The position numbers were made by a program, and so were the translations under genes. The notes under the pieces were generated by a model. That model worked only from the letters and a program-made list of their open reading frames with translations. It did no database searches and was not told where the DNA came from. This document shows, one piece after another, positions 34,923 to 43,378 of a stretch of 43,727 bases of DNA. Source of the stretch: Lampropedia hyalina DSM 16112. Its GTDB lineage: Bacteria; Pseudomonadota; Gammaproteobacteria; Burkholderiales; Burkholderiaceae_C. Within the stretch, counting starts at the first letter, position 1, and the number at the start of each line of letters is the position of its first letter. The DNA is taken from positions 1 to 43,727 of the forward strand of contig NZ_FQUZ01000028.1 of the NCBI RefSeq assembly GCF_900129055.1, given 5' to 3'.

Positions 34923-35900
34923 ATGCCCACTTCATCCCGTCCCCGTATCCTTGTCGCCACTTCGGTGTTCCCGTCCGTGCTGGAGCGTTTGCGCCAGCAT
35001 TTTGAAGTGGATGCGGAACATCCGCACTATCCGCTGAGTCCGGCCACCTTCCGGCAGTTGCTGGCCGACAAGGATGGATCCTTGCTCTCCGGCTCCCAGG
35101 CCATCCATGCGGAGGTGCTGGCGCAGGCTCCCCGGCTGAAGATTGCCGCCAATATGTCGGTGGGCTTCAACAACTTCGATCTGCCGGCCATGCGGGCAGC
35201 CGGTGTGGTCGGCACGAACGCGCCCGGAGTGCTCACCGAAACCACGGCCGATTTCGGCTTTGCCCTGCTGCTGGCCACCGCCCGGCGCATCACCGAAGCC
35301 GAACACTATCTGCGTGCCGGGCGTTGGAAGGAATGGCGTTACGACACCCTGCTGGGGCAGGATGTGCATGGCACGACGCTGGGCATCATCGGCATGGGGC
35401 GCATCGGGCAGGCGATTGCCCGCCGGGGAGTGCTGGGCTTTGGCATGAAGCTCATCTACCACAACCGCAGCCGCCTCGATGCTGCCACCGAAGCGGGCTT
35501 GCAGGCACAGTACGCCCCCACCAAGGAAGACGTATTGCGCCATGCCGACCATGTGGTGCTGGTACTGCCCTATACGCCAGCGGCCCACCACCTGATTGGT
35601 GCAGAGCAAATCGCGCTGATGAAACCCACCGCCACGCTGGTGAACATCGCACGCGGGGGCATCGTGGACGATGTGGCACTGGCCGAGGCCCTGCGGCAAA
35701 GGCGCATTGCCGCAGCCGGGCTGGACGTGTTCGAGAATGAACCAGCCATTGCCGCACCGCTGCTGGAGCTGGACAACGTGGTGCTGACCCCGCATGTGGC
35801 CAGTGCCACCGCTTCCACCCGGCTGGCCATGGCGAATCTGGCGGTGGACAACCTGGTGGCTTTCTTCACAGAAGGCAAGGCTCTCACGCCCGTGACCTGA
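34923..35900 (+). CDS. D-isomer-specific 2-hydroxyacid dehydrogenase
   Basis: A 325-residue NAD(P)-dependent reductase of the glyoxylate/hydroxypyruvate or 2-ketogluconate reductase type. The nucleotide-binding motif is GIIGMGRIGQAIARR. The catalytic set is Arg in NIARGGIVDD, Glu in FENEPAIAAP, and His in TPHVASAT. SVGFNNFDLPAMRAAGV is the substrate-side loop. It may reduce glyoxylate or hydroxypyruvate. The gene starts 94 bases after the repeat element and is not obviously part of the acyl-CoA cluster. Confidence 0.88.
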   Translation: MPTSSRPRILVATSVFPSVLERLRQHFEVDAEHPHYPLSPATFRQLLADKDGSLLSGSQAIHAEVLAQAPRLKIAANMSVGFNNFDLPAMRAAGVVGTNAPGVLTETTADFGFALLLATARRITEAEHYLRAGRWKEWRYDTLLGQDVHGTTLGIIGMGRIGQAIARRGVLGFGMKLIYHNRSRLDAATEAGLQAQYAPTKEDVLRHADHVVLVLPYTPAAHHLIGAEQIALMKPTATLVNIARGGIVDDVALAEALRQRRIAAAGLDVFENEPAIAAPLLELDNVVLTPHVASATASTRLAMANLAVDNLVAFFTEGKALTPVT

Positions 35901-35934
35901 AGCGCGGGATGCGGGGCCGCAGTGCAGCGGCGGT

Positions 35935-36813
35935 TCAGTTCAGCGGGAAACGGTGTGCCAGTGCCTGCTCCAGTCCCATTTCGGTGAGGATGGCTTGCAG
36001 GCGTTGGGCGGCACTGTGTTTTTTCTGGCCGGTTTGGCGTGCGACGATGAGTTCGTTTTTCATGCTGTGCTCCCAGCCGATCAGCTCGGTGACGGTGACT
36101 TGGTAGCCCTGCGATTCCAGATACAGGCAGCGCAGCACGTTGGTGAGGTGACTGCCCAGTTCGCGGGTGTGCAGCGGGTGTCGCCACAGTTCGGACAGTG
36201 GGGTGCGCGAGAGGTTCAGAGCCTTGCTGGCACGCAGGCAGGCGGCCACTTCGGCCTGGCAGCAGGGCACGAGCACCATGGCAGCGGCATGTTTTTGCAG
36301 GCCGAAGGCAATCGCATCGTCGGTGGCGGTGTCGCAGGCGTGCAGCGCGGTGACGATGTCCACGCCATCGGGCACGGTATCGTGCTGGCCGGATTCGGCC
36401 ACAGCCAGCGCGAGAAATTCCATGTTGTCGAAGCCGAAGCGGGTGGCTAGCGCACGCGACTGTTCCACGAGTTTGGCGCGAAACTCCACGCCGATGACGC
36501 GCCCACGCCCCAGCGGGCGCAGCACCATGTCGGCCAGCATGAAGCCCAGGTAGGATTTGCCCGCGCCGTGATCGACCAGCACGGGTGCGCGGTCATTGCG
36601 GGCGGCTTCGGCAATCAGCGGTTCGATGAAGCGGATCAGGTGCAGCACCTGCTTGAGCTTGCGGCGCGAGTCCTGGTTCAGGCTGCCTTCGCGGGTGAGG
36701 ATGTGCAGGGCCTGGAGCAGTTCGACCGACAGATCGGGCGGCAGTCCCAGCTCTTGCAGGGCGGTGGCGGGGCTGGGTGTGGCACGGGTGCGGCGGCGCG
36801 GGGTAGGGGTCAT
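35935..36813 (-). CDS. Class I SAM-dependent methyltransferase
   Basis: A 292-residue protein with a Rossmann methyltransferase core: motif I VLVDHGAGKSYLGFMLADMV near residues 77-96, then VIGVEFRAKLVEQSRALA and IVTALHACDTATDDAIAFGL, followed by LVPCCQAEVA, typical of the Methyltransf_32 group. The ALHACD and PCCQ motifs are shared with RNA-modifying and uncharacterised members. The substrate is unknown. It follows priA by 19 bases on the same strand and is probably co-transcribed. The N-terminus (TPTPRRRTRATPSPAT) is basic and disordered. Confidence 0.85.
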   Translation of the reverse strand: MTPTPRRRTRATPSPATALQELGLPPDLSVELLQALHILTREGSLNQDSRRKLKQVLHLIRFIEPLIAEAARNDRAPVLVDHGAGKSYLGFMLADMVLRPLGRGRVIGVEFRAKLVEQSRALATRFGFDNMEFLALAVAESGQHDTVPDGVDIVTALHACDTATDDAIAFGLQKHAAAMVLVPCCQAEVAACLRASKALNLSRTPLSELWRHPLHTRELGSHLTNVLRCLYLESQGYQVTVTELIGWEHSMKNELIVARQTGQKKHSAAQRLQAILTEMGLEQALAHRFPLN

Positions 36814-36832
36814 GGGCTTGTGTTTGGGAGGG

Positions 36833-38989
36833 TCAGATGGCGAGAGGGTCCACGTCCACCAGCCAGCGGATCAGGCCGTGTTCGCGCTGGCGGCTGGCGT
36901 GCAGCAGGGGTTGCAGGGCGCGCAGGAATTGTTGCAGCGCGGCACGGGAGTGGCTTTCCAGCAGCATCTGCGCGCGCTCGACGTTGGCCACGCGCTGGAT
37001 TGCCAGCGGCACGGGTGGGTAAAGGGTGACGTGCGCGGCCCCCGGCAACGGTTGCTCATGTACCTGTTGCACCACGGTTTGCAGGAAGGTCTGCGCGCCT
37101 TCCTGGGTGCGTGCATCGGCGCGCAGCAGGGCCTGGTGGCAGAAGGGGGGCAGGTCGGCCTGCTGGCGTTCCAGCAGTTGTTGCGTGGCAAATGCGGTGA
37201 AGTCGTGCCGGTGCAGCGCGCGGTACAGCGGGTGCTCGGGTTCGTGGGTTTGCAGCCAGAGTTCGGGCGGGCTGGGCTGTTCCTGCGCGAAGGCGGCATC
37301 GCGTCCGGCGCGTCCGGCGGCCTGCATGAGCAGCGCGAACAGGCGTTCGGGGGCGCGGAAGTCGGCAGCGTACAGCGCGCCATCGGGCTGGATGACGGCC
37401 ACCAGCCCGATGCGGCGAAAGTCGTGCCCTTTGGCGATCATTTGCGTGCCGACGATGACATCGACCTCGCCCGCGTGGATGCGCGCCAGTTGCGTTTCCA
37501 GCGCGCCCTTGTGGCGGGTGGAGTCGGCATCCATGCGCAAGACCACGGGCGGTCTGCCGTGGGGCAGGCTCAGGCGGGCGAGTTCGTCCTGCACGGCCTG
37601 CTGCACCTGTTCCGTGCCCCGGCCTATGGGGGCGAGGTCGGGGCTGTGGCAGTCGGGGCAGTGACGTGGCGCGGGGGTGGCAAAGCCGCAGTGGTGGCAG
37701 CGCAGACTGCGGTCGCTCAGGTGCAGCACCTGGTGGGCGGAGCAGTGCGGGCAGTCGCTTTTCCAGCCGCAGTTCTGGCACTGGAGCACGGGTGCGTAGC
37801 CGCGCCGGTTGATGAGCACCATGCACTGCTCGCCCTGTTGCAGGCGTTGGCCGATGGCTTGCACGACCACGGGTGCGAGGATGGGGTTGCGCGGCTGCTG
37901 GCGCATATCGACGATGCGCAGTTGCGCGAGTGTGCCTTCGCCCACGCGCACCGGCATGGACAGCCGCCGGTAGTGGCCACCGGCATCCTCTGGCCCCAGT
38001 GTGCCGGGCGGGCGGCTGTTGTGCCAGCTCTCCAGCGAGGGCGTGGCCGAGGCGAGGATGACGCTGGCCTCTTCCTGCCGACCGCGCCAGACGGCCAGAT
38101 CGCGCGCATGGTAGCGCGCGCCTTCCTGCTGCTTGTAGCTGCTGTCGTGTTCTTCATCGACCACCAGCAGGCGCAGGTGCGGGATGCTGGCGAAGATGGC
38201 CATGCGCGTGCCCAGTACCAGCCGCGCGCGCCCCTGGTGGATGGCCAGCCAGTGCGCCAGCCGCTGGGCCGGGGTGAGGCCGCTGTGCAGGCTGGCGACG
38301 CAGTCCGCGCCCAGCAGCGGGGCGAAGCGTGCTTGCAGTGTGGCTTGCAGTTGCGGGGTGAGGTTGATTTCGGGCACCAGCACCAGCACCTGCGCTTGTT
38401 CGTCGTGTTGCAGCACCTGCTGGGCGCACTGCATGAAGACTTCGGTCTTGCCGCTGCCGGTGGCCCCGTGCAGCACGAAGCAGCCCTGCTCGCTGGACTC
38501 GACGATCTGCGCCACGGCCTGCTGCTGCTGGGGCATCAGTGCGAGGGCAGGGCTGTTGTGGCCATCAGCGGTTGGGGGCACGGGGGCAGGCTGTGCCCGA
38601 AGGCGACGCAGGCGGCGGTCGATCTGTTCCTGACTGAGGCTGCGCAGTGTGGGCGGCAGTGCCGCTAGGGCCACTTCGCCCAGACTGCGCTGGTAGTAGC
38701 GGGCGGCAAATTCCACCAGCCGCAGCCAGTGCGTGCCCAGCGGGGCAATGCCCTTCAACACACTGTGCAGCGGGCGCAGGGTCACGGTTTTGTCGCCATC
38801 GGGCAAGGGGGGCGGCGTGCTGTCCCAGACGATGCCCAGCACTTCCTTCTGGCCCAGCGGCACGCGCACCAGTGTTCCGGCGGGCAGGGCTTCGCCCCAG
38901 GTGTAGCTGAGCAAATGCCCGATGCCGCTGTGAAACGGTGCATCGACTGCCACGGCCAGCAGCACATGGGAAGGGGTGGGGGCAGTCAT
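36833..38989 (-). CDS. priA: Primosomal protein N' (replication restart helicase PriA)
   Basis: A 718-residue superfamily 2 DNA helicase that reloads the replisome at collapsed forks. It has a 3'-DNA-binding N-terminal domain (ending in PLGQKEVLGIVWDS), Walker A HGATGSGKTEVFMQC, DEEH (VVDEEHDSSYKQQ), and a zinc-binding insert of paired cysteines: CQNCGWKSDCPHCSAH then CHHCGFATPAPRHCPDCHS. RGTEQVQQAV and VGTQMIAKGHDF are family blocks. A pair of DnaA-box-like sites lies 19 bases upstream of its start. Confidence 0.96.
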   Translation of the reverse strand: MTAPTPSHVLLAVAVDAPFHSGIGHLLSYTWGEALPAGTLVRVPLGQKEVLGIVWDSTPPPLPDGDKTVTLRPLHSVLKGIAPLGTHWLRLVEFAARYYQRSLGEVALAALPPTLRSLSQEQIDRRLRRLRAQPAPVPPTADGHNSPALALMPQQQQAVAQIVESSEQGCFVLHGATGSGKTEVFMQCAQQVLQHDEQAQVLVLVPEINLTPQLQATLQARFAPLLGADCVASLHSGLTPAQRLAHWLAIHQGRARLVLGTRMAIFASIPHLRLLVVDEEHDSSYKQQEGARYHARDLAVWRGRQEEASVILASATPSLESWHNSRPPGTLGPEDAGGHYRRLSMPVRVGEGTLAQLRIVDMRQQPRNPILAPVVVQAIGQRLQQGEQCMVLINRRGYAPVLQCQNCGWKSDCPHCSAHQVLHLSDRSLRCHHCGFATPAPRHCPDCHSPDLAPIGRGTEQVQQAVQDELARLSLPHGRPPVVLRMDADSTRHKGALETQLARIHAGEVDVIVGTQMIAKGHDFRRIGLVAVIQPDGALYAADFRAPERLFALLMQAAGRAGRDAAFAQEQPSPPELWLQTHEPEHPLYRALHRHDFTAFATQQLLERQQADLPPFCHQALLRADARTQEGAQTFLQTVVQQVHEQPLPGAAHVTLYPPVPLAIQRVANVERAQMLLESHSRAALQQFLRALQPLLHASRQREHGLIRWLVDVDPLAI

Positions 38990-39007
38990 GGCAACGTGGG
39001 CAGAAAG

Positions 39008-39030
39008 TCATCCACAGGGTCTGTGGATAA
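39008..39030. promoter_or_regulatory. Inverted pair of DnaA boxes upstream of priA
   Basis: TCATCCACA (39008-39016) and TGTGGATAA (39022-39030, the reverse complement of the consensus TTATCCACA) face each other 5 bases apart. One is a perfect DnaA box and the other has one mismatch. They stand just ahead of the priA start, where a bound DnaA could affect its promoter. The rest of 39031-39235 shows nothing clear. Confidence 0.5.
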
Positions 39031-39235
39031 GATTGTGGGAAACCACGGGAAAAGACCTTCAAGTGATTGATGCGGCAGTCTTCGCAACAGAGTGCCGCTT
39101 CGGCAGGCAGGGCGGCAGGGTTTCAAACGACGGTCATTGCGGCTCAAGGTCCACGGTGGTTCGGAATGTTGGGAGGGGGCTGCCAAGGTGGCCATTTCAA
39201 ATGCTCTTGACCCCCCGCCCGCTACGTCATGCCGG

Positions 39236-39329
39236 ACCTGATCCGGCATCCAGTCGCAACGCAAGCCATTGGCAAGCAAGGTGTTTTTGCAAGCGTCGTC
39301 ACTGGATGCCGGATCAAGTCCGGCATGAC
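39236..39329. repeat. Palindromic intergenic element (GTCATGCC ends), copy 2
   Basis: A 94-base element with ends GTCATGCCGGACCTGATCC and GGATCAAGTCCGGCATGAC, inverted repeats of about 19 bases, with CATCCAGT/ACTGGATG inside. It has the same architecture as 12151-12256, with G in place of T at the sixth position. It lies between priA and fbp in a region with no gene (38990-39418). Confidence 0.75.
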
Positions 39330-39418
39330 GGCGTTGGGTGCTTGGAGTCTTCGCCGCAATGACGGTATGGGGTAAGTTCACGAATGATGCTGTGAACGCA
39401 GCCAGCACTGTGGCTGCA

Positions 39419-40444
39419 TCAACGGGATTCGGTTGGTGTGGCTTCCAGGTGGTAGCGGGTGACGCGCTCGACTTCGTTTCTGGAACCCAGCACCACGCTG
39501 ACGCGCTCGTGCAGCGACTGTGGCTGTACGTCCAGAATGCGCTGGCGGCCATTGGTGGCTGCGCCACCGGCCTGCTCGATCAGCCAGCTCATGGGGTTGG
39601 CTTCGTAGAGCAGGCGCAGCTTGCCGGGCTTGTTCGGCTCGCGCTGGTCCCACGGGTACATGAAGATGCCGCCGCGTGTGATGATGCGGTGCACATCAGC
39701 CACCATGCTGGCAATCCAGCGCATGTTGAAGTTCTTGCCGCGTGGCCCTTGCGCGCCTTGCAGGCATTCGTCGATGTAGCGTTTCACCGGCTCGTCCCAG
39801 TGGCGGTAGTTGCTCATGTTGATGGCGAATTCCTTGGTGTCTTCGGGAATCTGCACGTTTTCCTGGGTGAGCACGAAGGAGCCTTGTTCGCGGTCGAGCG
39901 TGAACATGGCCACGCCATTGCCCAGCGTGAGCACCAGGGTGGTCTGTGGGCCATAGACGCAGTAGCCTGCGGCCACCTGCCGGGAGCCGGGTTGCAGGAA
40001 GTCGTCGGCGGTGACTTCGGCGTGGTCGTGGTTCTTTTGCAGCACGCTGAAGATGGTGCCGATGGAGACGTTCACATCGATGTTGGACGAGCCATCCAGA
40101 GGGTCGAACACCAGCAGGTATTCACCCTGTGGATAACGCTTGGGAACCGTGTAGATGTCTTCCATTTCCTCGCTGGCCATCGCGGCCAGATGGCCGCCCC
40201 ACTCGTTGGCCTCGATCAGTACGTCGTTGGCGATGATGTCGAGTTTTTTCTGGACTTCGCCCTGCACGTTTTCACTGCCCGCACTGCCCAGCACGCCGCC
40301 CAGCGCGCCTTTGTTCACGGCGTGGCTGATGCCTTTGCAGGCGCGTGCGACGACTTCCAGCAGCAGACGCAACTGGTCGGGAATGTGCTGGTACTGGCGT
40401 TGCTGTTCGATGAGGTAGCGGGTGAGGGAGATGGGTTTCGTCAT
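39419..40444 (-). CDS. fbp: Fructose-1,6-bisphosphatase class I
   Basis: A 341-residue metal-dependent phosphatase of gluconeogenesis. The metal site is in [20 protein letters not shown] and [12 protein letters not shown]. The substrate region includes [16 protein letters not shown] and [20 protein letters not shown], and [17 protein letters not shown] is the C-terminal block. The ATG at 40444 follows the pepN stop by 60 bases on the same strand, with a solo end of a repeat element between them. Confidence 0.95.
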   Translation of the reverse strand: MTKPISLTRYLIEQQRQYQHIPDQLRLLLEVVARACKGISHAVNKGALGGVLGSAGSENVQGEVQKKLDIIANDVLIEANEWGGHLAAMASEEMEDIYTVPKRYPQGEYLLVFDPLDGSSNIDVNVSIGTIFSVLQKNHDHAEVTADDFLQPGSRQVAAGYCVYGPQTTLVLTLGNGVAMFTLDREQGSFVLTQENVQIPEDTKEFAINMSNYRHWDEPVKRYIDECLQGAQGPRGKNFNMRWIASMVADVHRIITRGGIFMYPWDQREPNKPGKLRLLYEANPMSWLIEQAGGAATNGRQRILDVQPQSLHERVSVVLGSRNEVERVTRYHLEATPTESR

Positions 40445-40479
40445 GGTGTGGCTCGTAAAACAAGGTGGGGAAAGGGTAA

Positions 40480-40498
40480 GGGTTTTGCAGACCTTCCC
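40480..40498. repeat. Solo end of the GGAAGG/TGCAAAAC repeat family
   Basis: GGGTTTTGCAGACCTTCCC is identical over 18 bases to the right end of the element at 31986-32065. No partner end is seen on the other side, so this is a single-ended remnant. It lies in the 60-base gap between pepN and fbp, 6 bases after the pepN stop in transcript sense. Confidence 0.65.
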
Positions 40499-40504
40499 AA
40501 GGGT

Positions 40505-43225
40505 TCAGGTGCGGCTTTTTTCGATGATTTCGCGCACGTCCTTGCTGAGGTTTTTCTGGCTGGCCACCCGTTGCAGCGCGGCATTGGCGTGGCTGCGGTA
40601 TGGCTCGGCCAGTTTGCGCCAGGCATCGAGGGAACGCGCCAGCCGCGCGGCCACCTGGGCGTTGAGGCCGTTGAGGGCGATGACCTGATCGGCCCAGAAC
40701 TGGTAGCCCGCGCCGTCGGCACGGTGGAAGGCGGCGGGATTGGCATTGCACAGCGTGAAGATCAGGCTGCGGGCGCGATTGGGGTTCTTCAGCGTGAAGT
40801 CGGGGTGCTGCATGAGCTGCTGCACGGCGGGGAGGATGTCGCCCTGCCGGTCGGGGACGCTGGCTTGCAGGCTGAACCACTTGTCCAGCACCAGGGCTTC
40901 GTTATGGAACTGCTGGTGAAAACGCGCCAGTGCCGCTTCGGCCAGCGGCTGGTGCGTGTGCACCAGGGCCAGCAGGGCGTTGAAGCGGTCGGTCATGTTG
41001 TTGGCATCCTTGCTCTGCTGGTAGGCCTTGCCCGGCCAGATGCCCTCGCCCGTGTGGCTGGCGTGCAGGCACAGCATGAACAGGGCCTTGCCCGCCAGCG
41101 CGCGCCGCCCGCTGGAGTGGGCATCGGGGCGGTACGCGCCGGTGTCGTGGTGCTGTTCCCAGAGGGTGCGCCAGTCGTCGTGCAGGGCCTGGGCTAGTTG
41201 CTGTTGCAGGCTCTGGCGCACGGCGTGGATGCGCTGGGGATCGACGGTGTCGAGCTGCTCGGCCAGGTAATTCTCGCTGGGCAGGGTCAGCACCAGGTCT
41301 TTGAAGGCGGCATCGAGTTGCGGCTCGCGCAGAATCTGGCGCAGTGCGGCCACCAGGCGTTCGGGCAGGCGGGCGGGGGCATCGGTGGCCTCGGTATGGG
41401 GCTGGCGGATGGCTTCCAGCATGACGCGCTGTGCCCATTGCTGCCCGGCTTCCCAGCGGTTGAACGGGTCGCTGTCGTGTTGCAGCAGGGTTTCCAGTGC
41501 ATCGTCGTCCAGCGACTGGTGCAGTACCACCGGCGCGCTGAAGCTGCGCAGCAGCGAGGGCACGGGCGGCTGGGGAATGCGGCCAAAGGTGATGCGCTGC
41601 TCGCTCTGGTGCAGCACCAGCGTATGTTCGTGGCCGCAGTCCTGCTCGCCATCGTCGGTTTGCAGCCACAGCGGCACGGGCTGGCCGTCGGCCTGCAACA
41701 GCCCCAGTTTGACGGGGATGACGGCCGCCTGCCTGTCGGGCTGGCCGGGGGGGGCGGTCAGGCTTTGCGTCAGGTGCAGGGTGTAGGTTTGCTGCTCGCT
41801 GTCGTAGTGGCCGCTGGCGTGGACGTGCGGGGTGCCAGCCTGGCTGTACCAGCGTTTGAATGGCTCCAGATGCTGGGCCAGCGGGCTGTCCGGGTTGGCA
41901 TCGGCAATGGCCTGGGCGAAGTCGTCGCAGGTGACTGCTTGGCCATCGTGCCGCTCGAAGTAGAGCTTCATGCCGCGCTGGAACCCGGCCTCACCGACCA
42001 GCGTGTGCATCATGCGCACCACTTCCGCGCCTTTTTCGTAGATGGTGACGGTGTAGAAGTTGTTGATTTCCTGGTAGGCATCGGGGCGTACCGGGTGAGC
42101 CTGCGGGCCGGCATCCTCGGCGAACTGCACGGTGCGCAGCAGGCGCACGTCTTCGATGCGCTTGACGGCGCGGGCACTGGCACTGCCGGCCATGTCCATG
42201 CTGAATTCCTGGTCGCGGAACACCGTCAGCCCTTCCTTGAGCGAGAGCTGGAACCAGTCGCGGCAGGTGATGCGGTTGCCCGTCCAGTTGTGGAAGTATT
42301 CGTGGCCAACGACGCTTTCGACGTTGGCAAAGTCCACGTCGGTGGCGGTGGCCTGGCTGGCCAGCACGAACTTGGTGTTGAAGATGTTCAGCCCCTTGTT
42401 CTCCATCGCGCCCATGTTGAAGTCGCTGGTGGCGACGATCATGAAGCGGTCCAGATCCAGTGGCAGGCCAAAGCGCGTTTCGTCCCAGACGATGCTGGCG
42501 ATCAGCGACTGCATGGCGTGTTCGGTTTTTTCCAGGTCGCCGGGGCGCACATACACTTGCAGCAGATGCTCCTTGCCGTTGCGCGCACGGATGGCCTGCT
42601 CGCGCGCCACCAGCGTGCCTGCGACCAGCGCGAACAGGTAGCTGGGCTTGCGGAACGGGTCGTGCCAGCGGGCAAAGTGGCGGCCATCGTCCAGGTCGCC
42701 TTGCTCGACGAGGTTGCCGTTGGACAGCAGCACCGGATAGGCCGCCTTGCTGGCGCGCAGCGTGACGCTGTAGATGCTCATCACATCCGGGCGATCCAGG
42801 AAGTAGGTGATGCGGCGAAAGCCCTCGGCCTCACACTGGGTGAAGAACGTGCCCTGGCTGACGAACAGGCCCGAGAGCAGGGTGTTCTTCTCGGGCTGGC
42901 AGGTGGTGAAGATTTCCAGCTCGACGGCTTCGTCGCCCTCGGGCAACTGGCTCAGCACCAGTTGCTGGCCCTCCAGCTTGAAGGACGCGCCCTGGCCATT
43001 GACCAGCACCCGCGCCAGATTCAGGCTGTCGCCATCCAGCCGCAGTGGCTGGACGGGCACATCGGGGTTGCGGCGCAGGCGCATCTTGTTGAGCACGCGG
43101 GTCTTGGCTGGGTCGAGATCGAACGTGAGATCGACCGTATCGATCCACCAGGCGGGCGGTGCGTAGTCCTGACGGCGCACTTCAGGGGGACTGATGGCAT
43201 CGGCAGTGGTTGGGATATTGGGCAT
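40505..43225 (-). CDS. pepN: Aminopeptidase N (M1 zinc metallopeptidase)
   Basis: A 906-residue cytosolic aminopeptidase of the gamma/beta-proteobacterial PepN type, which trims N-terminal residues from peptides. It has GAMENKGLNIFNTK (substrate N-terminus binding), the zinc motif HEYFHNWTGNR with the third ligand Glu in SLKEGLTVFRDQEF, and the Tyr-containing YTVTIYEKGAEVVRMMHTL. The ATG at 43225 gives MPNIPTTADAISPPEVRR, a normal PepN N-terminus; the frame stays open to 43531 without family similarity. An insertion sequence ends about 120 bases upstream of the start and may have changed its promoter. Confidence 0.95.
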   Translation of the reverse strand: MPNIPTTADAISPPEVRRQDYAPPAWWIDTVDLTFDLDPAKTRVLNKMRLRRNPDVPVQPLRLDGDSLNLARVLVNGQGASFKLEGQQLVLSQLPEGDEAVELEIFTTCQPEKNTLLSGLFVSQGTFFTQCEAEGFRRITYFLDRPDVMSIYSVTLRASKAAYPVLLSNGNLVEQGDLDDGRHFARWHDPFRKPSYLFALVAGTLVAREQAIRARNGKEHLLQVYVRPGDLEKTEHAMQSLIASIVWDETRFGLPLDLDRFMIVATSDFNMGAMENKGLNIFNTKFVLASQATATDVDFANVESVVGHEYFHNWTGNRITCRDWFQLSLKEGLTVFRDQEFSMDMAGSASARAVKRIEDVRLLRTVQFAEDAGPQAHPVRPDAYQEINNFYTVTIYEKGAEVVRMMHTLVGEAGFQRGMKLYFERHDGQAVTCDDFAQAIADANPDSPLAQHLEPFKRWYSQAGTPHVHASGHYDSEQQTYTLHLTQSLTAPPGQPDRQAAVIPVKLGLLQADGQPVPLWLQTDDGEQDCGHEHTLVLHQSEQRITFGRIPQPPVPSLLRSFSAPVVLHQSLDDDALETLLQHDSDPFNRWEAGQQWAQRVMLEAIRQPHTEATDAPARLPERLVAALRQILREPQLDAAFKDLVLTLPSENYLAEQLDTVDPQRIHAVRQSLQQQLAQALHDDWRTLWEQHHDTGAYRPDAHSSGRRALAGKALFMLCLHASHTGEGIWPGKAYQQSKDANNMTDRFNALLALVHTHQPLAEAALARFHQQFHNEALVLDKWFSLQASVPDRQGDILPAVQQLMQHPDFTLKNPNRARSLIFTLCNANPAAFHRADGAGYQFWADQVIALNGLNAQVAARLARSLDAWRKLAEPYRSHANAALQRVASQKNLSKDVREIIEKSRT

Positions 43226-43348
43226 AAAAGGTAATTCTTCTGGAATGAAAAGGCATGGCCGGGAGCGGCAGCTCCGGCACGGTCGGCGGCGGCATGGCCT
43301 TGGACGGGCCGCAGGGTGTGCGGCCAAACCTTTGGATGGTACTGGATA

Positions 43349-43378
43349 TTGACATCCTCCCCTGCCTAAAGGCAGGGG
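43349..43378 (-). mobile_element. Right end of an IS200/IS605-family element
   Basis: On the minus strand, the tnpB stop is embedded in the hairpin CCCCTGCC-TTTA-GGCAGGGG (43359-43378), followed by AGGATGTCAA. This subterminal hairpin with a GATGTCAA tail is typical of the right end of this family. In relatives, the same region is transcribed as the 3' part of the guide (omega) RNA, and the bases just beyond the end form the guide. The element's left end is outside the window. Confidence 0.7.

Noticed and set aside
40129-40137. Perfect DnaA box sequence (TGTGGATAA) within fbp
   Set aside because: It lies in conserved coding sequence with no partner site nearby. One chance match per window is expected.
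41198-43234. 678-codon plus-strand frame opposite pepN
   Set aside because: It shadows the intact aminopeptidase N, whose zinc motifs are all present on the minus strand.
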